Shown: positions 46,060 through 57,515, numbered from the stretch's first letter. The stretch: 64,000 nt of DNA from Kryptolebias marmoratus (GCF_001649575.2 NC_051446.1:2662678-2726677); one strand, 5' to 3'. Notes: generated from the letters alone by a model not told the origin. A program made the numbers and translations.

Positions 46060-47735
46060 GTAACAAGGATTTCTCTAGATTATCAGGTTATAAAGTTAAT
46101 TGGTATAAGTCAGAGGTAACGCCAGTCTCTCAGACCTGTAGTGTAGTGTAGTGTAGCTCAATAACAGCCTTCAACTTTAAATGGGTACAAAAAGGGTTGA
46201 AGTATTTGGGAATAGTACTTAATCCGAATATTGATGAAATTATGCTGAATAACATGGAAAGCCTGATCACTAAGATCAAAACTAACCTGGATAATTGGAG
46301 CAAACTCTATTTGACATTATGGGGTAAGATAAATATAATAAAGATGAGTGTAGCTCCGTTGATCAATTATTATACTGAAATGATACCAATATGTATTCCC
46401 CCACAAATTCTTTTAAGATATAATAATATGATGAAACATAGGGTGGCAGGCCTCACATTAGCATTAATAGATTGTGTCAACCAAAAAAGGAAGGAAGACT
46501 AGCTCTACTCAACATCACAGTATCTCGTTTGAAATGTATAAGCTATGTAAACACTGCAGAGGGGTAATATTTTTTCCTTCAAAAATATTCATCACTGTGG
46601 CACAATCTGAAGATCAAAGTTGACAAACAAACATGTTATTGGCCACAATGGTTAAAAAATATATAAAGACTGTTGAGGATCTATTTGAAGAGGATATATT
46701 TATGACCCAGAATGGATTTATTGAAAAGTTTAAATTGGAAGGTAGCAGTAATTTATGGAGATACTTACACATTAGAGAATGTATAAAAGATCAAATGAAG
46801 TTTCCACAAGAGAAAAATCTGATAGAGGGCTTTTTGGGATTAATGCCTTTACTTATCAAGGCATCAAAATGGTATAATATGTGCCCATGGGTTAAAAATA
46901 ACATGCGTAAAAGTCTCAAAAAAATATGGGAACGAAATCTTGATTGTACTTTTCATGAGAGAACATGGAACTCAATTATTTCTGATAATGGGTTATATGT
47001 ATATTAGGGAAGCCAAAAGCAAATTTATTCAATATAAAATTCTTACATTACCCCCATGACTCGACCCTGGATAAGCGGAAGAAGATGGATGGAAGGATAA
47101 AATTCTTAACAGATATTATCTCACTCCATCTAGACTTCATAAAATGGGCAAAGGTAAAGATGACTTATGCTGGAAATGTCAAAAAATAAAAGGTACTCTC
47201 CTGCATGCTCTGTGGGAATGCCCACGAGTCTCTCCAATCTGGAACAGTGTGTTATCATTTATGGGGGGCTGAAGTTTAAATTACCTGAATCAGAGATTGT
47301 GTCTGTTGAGGGACAGAAGTGAGGTGCCGCAGTTGGATAAAACGGTTTTCAGGGTATTAAACACTGCACTTATTTTAATGTTATGGAAAGACCCTCGGAC
47401 TCCAACCTTAAAAATGTGGAGAGAAAGATTGATTAAAAATGTAGCATGTGAGAAGATGCTTGGAAAACTAAATGGCAGAAATGAGGTCACAATGGAACAA
47501 TGGGACAGTCTACACACTTACATGTCTACAACCTCATAACTCTGTAAATCACTGAAGTGTCAAGACTGAAGTGTCTTGTGGTGCAATATTTTATTCATTT
47601 ATAATTTTTTTAACGATGTTTTTGCCCCACACTGTTTTTTGTTTGTTTGTTTTGTTTTTATGTTCATGTTATGTTTGTTATTGTGTCTACTTTAAAATAT
47701 AAGACTCAATAAAGACTTATTGATATATTTAAAAA
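46060..47735 (+). mobile_element. L1-type LINE 3' portion
   Basis: The C-terminal half of ORF2 is readable: KYLGIVLNPNIDEIML and WSKLYLTLWGKINIIKMSVA (46197-46400), then a second block at 46633-47007 (FIEKFKLEGSSNLWRYLHIR). The C-terminal Cys/His knuckle CWKCQKIKGTLLHALWECPR is at 47167-47226. The 3' UTR ends 'actcaataaagacttattga'. It differs from the L1 at 14205. Frame changes and a 51-bp insertion interrupt it. Confidence 0.8.
47046..47096 (+). mobile_element. 51-bp RTE tail micro-insertion
   Basis: The insert is essentially only the RTE terminus ('ccctggataagcggaagaag', 'atggatggaagg'). It is bounded by perfect 12-bp direct repeats 'ataaaattctta' (47034-47045 and 47097-47108). It is an extremely 5'-truncated retroposition event inside the L1. 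Confidence 0.85.
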
Positions 47736-48839
47736 AATTCTTACAGAAATAAAAATACTTATGGGTACAAACAGTTTTTTGAACAAATCTTTTTGGCCGA
47801 TGTGTATTAGTAAATGATACATCATCAGTTTAGAGGAAATTTTGTTGTGTTTTTATTAGTGGGTCAGTTGTTAATGTTTTCTACAAAAACATTAACACAC
47901 AAACAGTTATTTTAAATGACAGAGCTCCTATTCTGCTGTGACATGTAAACATACATATTTTTAAAAAACAGCATCCACCTGGCAGGAGTGAAATGAGGCC
48001 AAGCAGGAAGCAGTGCCTGCACTAACATGCAATTACCTTGTCTCTTCACTTCTCTCCTTCTCTGCAAACCTCTAATTATGATCAGGGCTCACCTTCCTCC
48101 TACCACTTCACTGCTTTATCCCTGTGTGGGTTTTTTTTGTTTGTTTTTTGTTTTTCTTAAAGGAACATTTTATGCTGAATTGCTTTGTTAGTCAAAAGCT
48201 GATGAGCAATTGAGCGTCCATTCTCCAAACACAGAGGGGATTACTGGTGTTTACGTACAAGTGTAGAAATAGTCAAGCAGACAAAGCAGGCTAAGAAAGG
48301 CAGAGTGTGACAAGAGCTCTGAACTGCTTTATGTGTTTTCCCTCCATTCGTTGTTATTCCTAATAGTTTTACCACCCCAAGGCAGGAACTATGCCAAAGT
48401 CTCTGATCTGCTGTTTTACTTTGTCTACTTGCAAGAAAGAAAACAGGGTTAATAATTGAGACATCCTTAAAGGGAAAGTAAAGATGTTCACAGTAGTTGC
48501 TATCCTACCTGCAGTAGATAAGTTTTCAATATCAGGAAGTTTTCTCAAGGTAACCATGTTAATGGCTGCTCAGAGCAAGGTTAGTTCCAAAGTGGATTTC
48601 TGCCATTTAAAATCAACTTCATTTTTTTTTTAAATTGCAGTTCAGGCAAGATGTATTTTATCTACCTGGACATTGATGTCACTTTTGCATTAGAGAGTTT
48701 TTTAAATTGAAGTTTAAGGCTATTTAGTCTGAGAACCATGTTAGTCAGTGTCCATTACCATTAACAACAGATCATAATGGCTATGCACTATATACACCAT
48801 ACACAGCAAATCCAGGAGGCCCAGATAAACACTGTCAGA
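47736..48839. other. Non-coding stretch
   Basis: T-rich runs at 48125-48165 and 48620-48640. No exon or element recognised. Confidence 0.4.
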
Positions 48840-49105
48840 TTTGATTTCAACACTTTTAAAGTGTCTATATGGGTCCACACCAGAAAGTGTTAATTTAACT
48901 CTTTTTGGAGAGTTGGTACCTTAACTCTTATAAAGTGTCAAATATCAAGTCTGCTGGAGTTAATAATTTAACACTTACTAACACTAATTCAGTGTTAGAT
49001 TTTAATACTAACTCTCACAGAGTACTTCTTTTAACTTCTTAAGAGTTATTTTTAATCAATATTAAATAGGTACTTTATTGTTTTGAACTTTTAAAAATTC
49101 TTTGT
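48840..49105. repeat. 'aacactxxxagtgtt' palindromic repeat
   Basis: Alternating 'aacacttttaaagtgt', 'agtgttaatttaactctt', 'aacacttactaacact' and 'cagtgttag' phrases form many short inverted repeats. This type is common in fish and non-coding. Confidence 0.5.
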
Positions 49106-49261
49106 AAAAAAACATTTAATAAAGAGGCAATGATTTTCTCAAATGCATTTATTTCAAAATGTGCACTATAATTACAAAACATATTACAACGTTGAATAAT
49201 GTGCATGTTTCACATGTCGCTTTCATTCACATATTGCTTATTAAAAGGTCTGACATGTCAG

Positions 49262-49957
49262 NNNNNNNNNNNNNNNNNNNNNNNNNNNNNNNNNNNNNNN
49301 NNNNNNNNNNNNNNNNNNNNNNNNNNNNNNNNNNNNNNNNNNNNNNNNNNNNNNNNNNNNNNNNNNNNNNNNNNNNNNNNNNNNNNNNNNNNNNNNNNNN
49401 NNNNNNNNNNNNNNNNNNNNNNNNNNNNNNNNNNNNNNNNNNNNNNNNNNNNNNNNNNNNNNNNNNNNNNNNNNNNNNNNNNNNNNNNNNNNNNNNNNNN
49501 NNNNNNNNNNNNNNNNNNNNNNNNNNNNNNNNNNNNNNNNNNNNNNNNNNNNNNNNNNNNNNNNNNNNNNNNNNNNNNNNNNNNNNNNNNNNNNNNNNNN
49601 NNNNNNNNNNNNNNNNNNNNNNNNNNNNNNNNNNNNNNNNNNNNNNNNNNNNNNNNNNNNNNNNNNNNNNNNNNNNNNNNNNNNNNNNNNNNNNNNNNNN
49701 NNNNNNNNNNNNNNNNNNNNNNNNNNNNNNNNNNNNNNNNNNNNNNNNNNNNNNNNNNNNNNNNNNNNNNNNNNNNNNNNNNNNNNNNNNNNNNNNNNNN
49801 NNNNNNNNNNNNNNNNNNNNNNNNNNNNNNNNNNNNNNNNNNNNNNNNNNNNNNNNNNNNNNNNNNNNNNNNNNNNNNNNNNNNNNNNNNNNNNNNNNNN
49901 NNNNNNNNNNNNNNNNNNNNNNNNNNNNNNNNNNNNNNNNNNNNNNNNNNNNNNNNN
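49262..49957. other. Assembly gap (696 N)
   Basis: Unsequenced. It lies between the palindromic repeat and an RTE fragment. Translations spanning it are artefacts. Confidence 1.
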
Positions 49958-50215
49958 AGGTAGCCACCTCCCTCTGGTCCACCACCTGTAGGGACAGTCA
50001 TCAAGGTCGGGTACAATGCAAGCTGGGTGACAGGTGGAGGCGGAAACCTACAAGTGTTGATTCCCAGCGACACAAACTGGCTCTAGGTAAGTGCAATGTC
50101 ACCTCACTGGGGGGAAAGGAATCAGAACGTGGGAGAGGTTGAGCAATACAAACTAGATATAGTTGGGCTCACCTCCACAGATAGCTCAAGCTCTGGGATC
50201 TATGTACACGTTCCA
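49958..50215 (+). mobile_element. RTE (Rex3-type) LINE 5' region
   Basis: 'cacaaactggctctaggtaa' and 'tgtcacctcactggggggaa' then 'atagttgggctcacctccac' match the start of the RTE ORF, just downstream of the 5' UTR seen at 10262-10671. The left part is in the gap. Confidence 0.65.
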
Positions 50216-50533
50216 AACAGAAGATCCCAAAGGCAGTGTTTAAATTTTTTTTAAAATCTGGGACCAGGGTTATATTACTTTGTGTAGTTAATTTCTGGAA
50301 TTTATTGCATTTTTTATAAATAATGTATATTGGGGAAAAAAATTGATGATTTCTAACAAAACTGTACATCCATACCACCAAGACACCAGCCACAACTTGG
50401 ATCATATGGTGAAAGAGTCAAAGAAAAAAGAAAACAAAACTAGAAATGACTTCTTAAATAAACAACAGCCATGTTAGAGGAAATTCTCCAACTAAACAAC
50501 ACACTGAAGGTAAATTAGATTTGTTGGATTCAC

Positions 50534-50709
50534 CTCATATTGATATGGAAGGATTTTGGTTTGTTGACCTCGAAACCTCCTGACCATGTACAGTTGGGGG
50601 TGTCCATGAGGCGCACACAGAGAAGCTGGTCATAATCATTGCGGGGCCAGTGAAAGACAACACTGGATCCTGGCAGGGTGGAAATGTACCCCTCTGGGTT
50701 GGACGTACA
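50534..50709 (-). CDS. VPS13A/VPS13C-type lipid-transfer protein, single exon
   Basis: Minus-strand exon of 176 bp with acceptor 'ccttgtgctgtag' and donor GTGAATCC. It encodes SNPEGYISTLPGSSVVFHWP, RNDYDQLLCVRLMD, then PNCTWSGGFEVNK and FHINM. This is the conserved VAB/SHR-BD-side region of VPS13A and VPS13C, bridge-like proteins that move phospholipids between membranes at contact sites. The exon ends in the first two bases of a split codon. I cannot separate A from C by eye. No other VPS13 exon was found; the next downstream one would fall towards the gap at 49262-49957. It could be a real gene end, an isolated exon copy or a misjoin. Confidence 0.85.
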
Positions 50710-51036
50710 CTACAGCACAAGGAAATAAAAATGACAGAAAACATTTATCATCTATATAATGACTTAATGACTTCCTGTGTTTATCAGGACACTGATGCAA
50801 GAAATTCTTTTGTACTTCGTGGAAAGCTATACACAGGTGTCCCAATTTTCATATTTATTTATAAAAGTAACGGATTAGGAAAGAATTGGTGTTACTTATT
50901 TTAAAATATTTTAATAAACAAACAAAAAAAGACATTTGTTTGGTGTTTGCTTATTAGTTAACATAGTAAACTGTTGTCAGGAGTTTCGACTAATTCGGTC
51001 AGAAATGTGACCTCAGGTAATTATTAGTAGTAAATC

Positions 51037-51545
51037 ACAGATGCAGCGACTTCAAATGATCCATAATGCAGCGGCACGGCTTCTTACAGGAACCAGGAAG
51101 CATGACCATATAAGGCCAACTCTGGCCTCTTTACACTGGCTACCTGTCTTTTATTGTACAGAGTTTAAGATTCTTTTATTAACTTATAAAGCCTTAAATG
51201 GGTTGCCCCCCAATATCTTTGGGACCTTTTAAAATATCAGTCTGTGCAGAGAAATAATCAGCTGTCATTGACAGTTCCACGGACCCGTCTCAAGAAGAAA
51301 GGTGATCGGGCTTTTTCTGTAGTAGCTCCGATTTTATGGAATAATATACCTTTCCAGATCAGATCTGCCAACAGCCTGGATCATTTTAAATTGCTTTTAA
51401 AAACTCACTTTTATTCCTTGGCATTTAATTGAAGTAGTATTTTTACCTTGTTTTATTTTAAATTCTGTTATTGTTGTAAAGCACTTTGGTGCAGTTTTAA
51501 ACGTGTTTTTAAAGTTCTATATAAATAAACCTGACTTGACTTGAC
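51037..51545 (+). mobile_element. L2-type LINE 3' end
   Basis: The last part of ORF2 reads QRLQMIHNAAARLLTGTRKH, PTLASLHWLPV and LLTYKALNGLPP, then after an in-frame stop at 51231 VPRTRLKKKGDRAFSVVAP and ANSLDHFKLLLKTHFYSLAF. The 3' UTR ends 'tctatataaataaacctgac' plus 'ttgac' repeats. It is 5'-truncated. Confidence 0.85.
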
Positions 51546-51569
51546 TATTTACTTTTACTTGTTAGACTC

Positions 51570-52518
51570 CAGGGTTTCCCCCAGAAAAGAAGCTAAGCCC
51601 GATGGTAGGTGGCCGTTCGCCAGCCGACCGTGATTTAGAAAAAAAAAGATTAAAGTTGACAGGAAAGTTGAAAATATGGCTATTTATTATGTGATATTGT
51701 AAGATATTTGTGCCAAATATTTACACAACTACAGTTTTACAAAAAGGCACTTTGTAAATACTTTTTTTAAACAAAATTACAAATAAAATAAATACTAATT
51801 GATTTCACCTAATTTGAATCCATATTTAAGTCACATTTGCAAATAAATTTAATTAACATAAATTTAAAAAGTGCAAACAAAGCACCAACACACGTCTCAC
51901 TTCCAGGCCAATGAATAACAACAGAGAACTCTGAAAAACAGACAGATGCTGTACTGTACTGTGCTTTTTGTGGCACAGGCTGCATGTTGGATCACTACAT
52001 GAAATAACAATTAATTAATAATATTAATTGTACTATAATAATAATCAATAATTAATAGCATCATTTACGCATCACATTAATATTTTCACTAAGTACAAAA
52101 CATGCTTACCATATTCAGTCTTCGTAAACAGTGCGCGGACCTGAGCGCGCAGTGGAGGCGTTTATACTGGGCGCGAACACAGGCAAACCAGCTGCACTGG
52201 AGCACCGAAACCGTCCATTTTGAACGGAATGCGCTGCGTTACAAGAATTGGGAGGCACCACACAACGTGACACTGCATGGGGCCTTTACGCAGGGGCGGG
52301 GACAACGTGATAGCTTCACTGTTGGCGTGCGCAGTGATCAACGTGTCAAGCTGATGCGGGTGGAAAAAAAACGTGTATAAAAAATGACATATTTTACAAT
52401 GAACCGTCAGACTTTTGCTACCACCCCGCCACGCTAAGCTTTGCTTAGCTTAGCCTGGCGGGGTGGTAGCAAAAGTCTGACGGCCCACCAGGCTTTTAAT
52501 ACACTGGGGGAAACTCTG
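51570..52518. mobile_element. Non-autonomous DNA transposon with a long hairpin
   Basis: The ends are CAGGGTTTCCCCCAG and, read inward from the right, CAGAGTTTCCCCCAG, as in fish hAT elements. Both flanks show 'gactc' (51565-51569 and 52519-52523), shorter than the 8 bp expected for hAT. The interior holds a GC-rich part (52130-52340) and an 80-bp near-perfect hairpin at 52404-52483. No transposase. Confidence 0.6.
52404..52483. repeat. 27-bp perfect inverted repeat with inner hairpin
   Basis: The arms are 52404-52430 and 52457-52483, fully complementary. The 26-bp loop contains a second stem, 'gctaagc' (52433-52439) with 'gcttagc' (52443-52449). Confidence 0.9.
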
Positions 52519-53198
52519 GACTCCAAGCTATTTGTAACTGTTGTAATTGTAAACGTCTGCAATATTGCCTTCTAATATTTTACCCCTTTCCGTTCTGATT
52601 AGCTTAGCTCTCTTGGATGCCATCCAATTACATTTATCAGTCTGGATGAACCTCAAGGGCCTTTGCTGATTATCCTGGTGTGGTCATTCATTTATTCAGT
52701 TTTTTCTTCCATTAGCAGCTGGTTCATTTGTGCTGTTAGACAATTGTGGAAAGCAGAAAGTTTCTTTAATCAGTAGATGTGGATCTTGTCAAGACCTGGA
52801 GCAGTTATTAAATTGTTATAGCCACCTCTTAAGCTTGATTTATACTCCACAAGAAGAGAAGAAATCTGTTTGCAGTCACGTGGTTGTGAGACATTCTTTT
52901 TCATTTGGACATTTTAAAATCCACAAGAAATGCAACCAGAATCCTAGGAAACCCCTCCTTCTTTTCACAGAGCTAGAACAGATTTCATCCCACCAGCTTC
53001 CCCACTCTTCCATCCCCGTACAAATTTTTGTTTCCCTTATTGTGACCAGATATATTTATTATACAGACTGAGACACTACACGTCATTTTGCATTTGCAAA
53101 TTTGTCACAGAGAAACCACCAGTGTTTCCTACATACAGTGCACATAACAAGGGAATGTTCACTTCTCACAAAGTATAAATCTACCTTTAGATCCTCCA

Positions 53199-53297
53199 GC
53201 CATAGGGCATATGCATGCAATGATGCATATGCCCTATGGCATAACAATACCAGTGAACAATACCAGTGAACTCTTATGGAGTTCACTGGTATTGTTC
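53199..53297. repeat. Two adjacent perfect hairpins
   Basis: The first has 18-bp arms 53199-53216 and 53223-53240 ('gccatagggcatatgcat') with a 6-base loop. The second has 19-bp arms 53255-53273 and 53279-53297 ('gaacaataccagtgaactc') with a 5-base loop. The 15-bp phrase 'aacaataccagtgaa' is also duplicated in tandem at 53243 and 53256. Confidence 0.9.
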
Positions 53298-53365
53298 AGT
53301 ATCAGGCCTAGATGAGTCTGCTTTCAAAATATTCTTCTGACACTAAGACTACAGTTTCATATTCC

Positions 53366-53710
53366 ATCCATCCATCTATCCATCTTATACCACTTATCCA
53401 TGATCAGGTTGCAGAGGCAACAGGTCCAGGAGAGAAACCCACACATCCCTCTCCCCAGTGACACTCTCCAGCTCCTCCTGGGGATCCCAAGGCGCTCCCA
53501 GGCCCCAGGCCAGAGATCATGCATAACCCCTCCAGTGCCCCAAGGTCTCTTCCCAGTGCAACATCCCCGAAAATCCTACAAAGGGATTGTCCAACTGAGG
53601 TTGGACAATCAGTCAGAGCCTCTCCTCCAACACCCTAGAGTAAACTTTCCCAGGGAAGCTGAGAAGTGTGATTCTTCCCCCCCCCTAATTTTAAAAATGG
53701 GACTCTAGAG
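53366..53710 (-). mobile_element. RTE LINE, 3' end fused to an internal segment
   Basis: It starts with 'ccatccatccatctatccat' (tail complement) and the C-terminal ORF region up to about 53580. The sequence then jumps to 'agagcctctcctccaacacc' and 'aaactttcccagggaagctg', which belongs much further 5' in RTE elements. This indicates an internal deletion. Confidence 0.65.
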
Positions 53711-54593
53711 CTTTGGTTAATCTAGTTACCAAGCGGACAAGTAATTATTTTCAAAACTTCACAAGTTATGCCTGCGCAAATAGATTTGGCATGCTAGCTA
53801 ACCACTTATGTTGCCATATCTTCTACATTTCTCGCAAAATGGCTAATCGGATCTTTACATAATTTGGCACAGACCTTCGAGACATTTCTTGAGGTCAGAC
53901 CTAAAAGGTCATAATGCCCAAGTACAGTGGGTGTAGCTTATTGCATCTCACAGGAGAATTTTCACAAAATCAGACATGTAGTCTAAGCTGTCGGAGATTT
54001 TGAATAGTTTTTCATAGGAAAAATTAAGTATGCAAATTGCTGTCTTACAATAAAAAACTACATGCTTCAACCTGAAGGTGGCACTACTATTATGGTTGAA
54101 ACATTTTGTTCTCTAAGTCCTAAATTCTTATCTGCACCAACAAGTACTTTAGGGTCCCCTAAATGCTGAAGATTACTAAAACCTTTTTACTCTGGATAAG
54201 TTTGCTTTGAAAATGTAATGGTGTTTATGCAAATTTACAAACTGTTCAAAACCTTTAAACATCAACTCCTATTATAATATCTAAATGAGTAGCCAACAAA
54301 ATGTTATTCAAGAAAAGCTGTTTTGTTTTTAAATTACCAAGTTATAATTAGGCAAGTTTTAGCTAGCTAGTGTCATGTAAAAATGGTCATATCTTATCAG
54401 ATTTAAGACATATGAACTTCAAGCTCACACCATGGGTCTAGCTTGCCCTCCTGAGTAGGTGTTGTTTGGTGTCATTGTTTTTATTTTTTTTATTTAATAT
54501 TAATATTAACCCAATTTGGTCAACTTTTCTCTTCAGGCTTGTACCAGAACAAGAGTGAGTCGTCAAATTTTTTTCCATGCATTTTTTCTCTAG

Positions 54594-54596
<3 letters not shown>
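53711..54596. repeat. Possible dispersed repeat, unclassified
   Basis: Bases 53760-54020 ('gcaaaatggctaatcggatc', 'aatttggcacagaccttcga') have the style of an abundant fish intergenic repeat. The rest is AT-rich with nothing recognised. Confidence 0.3.

Positions 54597-54624
<28 letters not shown>
54597..54624. repeat. (AT)n microsatellite
   Basis: Alternating A/T run. Confidence 0.9.
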
Positions 54625-54627
<3 letters not shown>

Positions 54628-55189
54628 CACATATATGTAACCTTTGCACTTCATTAATGTGTAAGCTAAAAGTCTTCTCCAAAGCTTAACAAAGTTTAAT
54701 CACTAAGGGGTGCTAAAACATGACAGCCTTATATGTTTAAAAATATATATATATTTTTTGTTTGTTTGTTTTTTTGAGGGCTTCAAAACGCTTTATCTGT
54801 AATATGGCATAATTTGAGCGCTTAAGAACATAAATAGGCTCCATATTACACATTCTTGTACATCAAATTATTCTGATGGATTTTTTTAGGTAATTCATAG
54901 GCTTATTTTCCTACTACAAGCAGTCTTCTGTTGTTACACTTACTAATCAAGTCATTCAAAAAAGTAACTTTTTCTGACACTAAACAAAATAAAACAACTG
55001 GCTTTTATTTGAAAGAGGCCACTTTGTTTGTGTGGTAAACTAACCTTCAAACTCTATTAGGAGGTTGGCGACACAAATAGGCATCAAGATAATGATTTAT
55101 TGATCTACTGCCAGTGCTTCAAGAGGTTCTCAGATGATTGGGGGAGGCAAATGTTTGAGGGGGACATACCTCAAGAGACTTGAAAAAAT

Positions 55190-55998
55190 CTTGCAAATGG
55201 CACAATCTCTTTTTGCAATATTGAAAAAGCTTGTGAGATAGGTAAGCTCTTGAAGTATGTGTTGAGAAGGACTTTGAGCTACTACCGCACCAAATTTAGC
55301 TCAGTATTTCTAAAATTAATTGAATTATAGCCCTCTTTGTATTGACTAAGGTTGATTAGTTGTGGTGGCCAGTCAGTTGTAGATCTGCATTCAGTGATCA
55401 CTTTCTAAGAGTTTCAATAGAAATTGCCCATTGAGATATTGTGCAGAGAGAAAGAACGTTGAGGTCAACAATAAATGACAAGGCTTTACGCAAAAATATT
55501 TCTCAAGATCTTGCAAGAGAAATTAGCTCTTCAAGTATGTCTTAAGGTTGACTTTCAACTGCCTCTGCACAAAACTTTAGCCTAATATTTGTGATATGGA
55601 TTGATTTATTAGCCATTTTTTGTGTTGGCTAATATAATTTAGTTGTGGTGGGCATCATGAAGCGGGTTGGCTCCAAAAGGTAATCACTTATAAATACATA
55701 CCCAATGACTGCTTTCTGAAAGTTTCATTAAAATCTTTTACAGTGTTTCCTAAAATATTTTGCTAACAAATGAACAGAGTTAACTCCAGAAAGCTAATAG
55801 CAGAATTTTAAGCAAAGATCTTGTGCAATATGTTAGCATTCTGAATATGTGTTGGCGATCTGTCTCAGCTACTATTTTAGCTCATTATGTAGAAAGTTGA
55901 CTGAGTTACAGCCATTTTTGTGTTTGAAGTACAGTTGGTTGTGGTGACCATTTTGAATTGTTTGAACTCCAAACGGTAATCAGTTATAGATGTACATC
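55190..55998 (+). repeat. Three tandem copies of a dispersed fish repeat
   Basis: Landmarks 'ttagctcagtatttctaaaa', 'gttgtggtggcca' or 'gtggtgggcatcatgaa', and 'ggtaatca...gatgtacat' recur at about 55190-55460, 55490-55775 and 55800-55998. The third copy stops in mid-unit where the hAT element begins. Confidence 0.6.
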
Positions 55999-56350
55999 CA
56001 GGGGTGGAAATTAGCACCCGCCACTGGCCAAATGCAGGTTAATATTTAAAGTGGCGGGTGAATTTGATCAACACACACGCCACTGTGGCGGGTTGGCAAT
56101 TTGAACAGAAAAGGTGTTATTTGTCCTCTTGACATATAGGGAGCAGCAATGTGCTCGAGTTGCTGCTGTTACGTCGAGCCGCGTTCCCGCATCAGATACG
56201 GTTCCCCCTGCGTCTCTGTGCCGCGTACGCAGCAAAAAGCGCGCGCTCATGTTCAACGCTCGCTGTGCTCGCGCTGCAAGGGAACTAAGGAGACCGTGAA
56301 AGGTCAAACAACTTGTTTTGACGAAGTTAACCCACTGTTTTGCTAGCGTG
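55999..56350 (+). mobile_element. hAT transposon left end
   Basis: CAGGGGTGGAAATTAGCACC at 55999 is a hAT-type terminus known from fish. 'aagtggcgggtgaatttgat' and 'cactgtggcgggttggcaat' follow. The CpG-rich part at 56145-56280 is probably its promoter or 5' UTR. No right end is seen before the next element and gap. Confidence 0.6.
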
Positions 56351-56449
56351 ATAGATAGACAGACAGACTTTGTTATGGACAATATAGACAATGTGTGGAC
56401 AAAAACAATTAATAATTAAAATAAATAATGACTTATCTATTAACAGAAT

Positions 56450-56530
56450 TAGGGCTGCAACTAACGATAATTTCAATAATCGATTAATCGGGCGATTATT
56501 TTCTCGATTAATCGATTAATCGGTCGTCTT
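56450..56530 (+). mobile_element. hAT-type MITE terminus
   Basis: 'tagggctgcaactaacgata' followed by repeated 'cgattaatcg' palindromes is the terminus of a very common fish hAT-like repeat. It runs into the gap. Confidence 0.7.
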
Positions 56531-57515
56531 NNNNNNNNNNNNNNNNNNNNNNNNNNNNNNNNNNNNNNNNNNNNNNNNNNNNNNNNNNNNNNNNNNNNNN
56601 NNNNNNNNNNNNNNNNNNNNNNNNNNNNNNNNNNNNNNNNNNNNNNNNNNNNNNNNNNNNNNNNNNNNNNNNNNNNNNNNNNNNNNNNNNNNNNNNNNNN
56701 NNNNNNNNNNNNNNNNNNNNNNNNNNNNNNNNNNNNNNNNNNNNNNNNNNNNNNNNNNNNNNNNNNNNNNNNNNNNNNNNNNNNNNNNNNNNNNNNNNNN
56801 NNNNNNNNNNNNNNNNNNNNNNNNNNNNNNNNNNNNNNNNNNNNNNNNNNNNNNNNNNNNNNNNNNNNNNNNNNNNNNNNNNNNNNNNNNNNNNNNNNNN
56901 NNNNNNNNNNNNNNNNNNNNNNNNNNNNNNNNNNNNNNNNNNNNNNNNNNNNNNNNNNNNNNNNNNNNNNNNNNNNNNNNNNNNNNNNNNNNNNNNNNNN
57001 NNNNNNNNNNNNNNNNNNNNNNNNNNNNNNNNNNNNNNNNNNNNNNNNNNNNNNNNNNNNNNNNNNNNNNNNNNNNNNNNNNNNNNNNNNNNNNNNNNNN
57101 NNNNNNNNNNNNNNNNNNNNNNNNNNNNNNNNNNNNNNNNNNNNNNNNNNNNNNNNNNNNNNNNNNNNNNNNNNNNNNNNNNNNNNNNNNNNNNNNNNNN
57201 NNNNNNNNNNNNNNNNNNNNNNNNNNNNNNNNNNNNNNNNNNNNNNNNNNNNNNNNNNNNNNNNNNNNNNNNNNNNNNNNNNNNNNNNNNNNNNNNNNNN
57301 NNNNNNNNNNNNNNNNNNNNNNNNNNNNNNNNNNNNNNNNNNNNNNNNNNNNNNNNNNNNNNNNNNNNNNNNNNNNNNNNNNNNNNNNNNNNNNNNNNNN
57401 NNNNNNNNNNNNNNNNNNNNNNNNNNNNNNNNNNNNNNNNNNNNNNNNNNNNNNNNNNNNNNNNNNNNNNNNNNNNNNNNNNNNNNNNNNNNNNNNNNNN
57501 NNNNNNNNNNNNNNN
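56531..57515. other. Assembly gap (985 N)
   Basis: Unsequenced, bounded by a palindromic hAT end that may have caused the assembly break. Confidence 1.

Noticed and set aside
49159..50142. Long apparent ORFs of 250-327 residues on both strands
   Set aside because: They consist mainly of N translated as X across the assembly gap.
56114..56346. CpG-rich ORFs that might be a 5' exon
   Set aside because: They lie inside the hAT left end and have no splice donor or match to a known protein.
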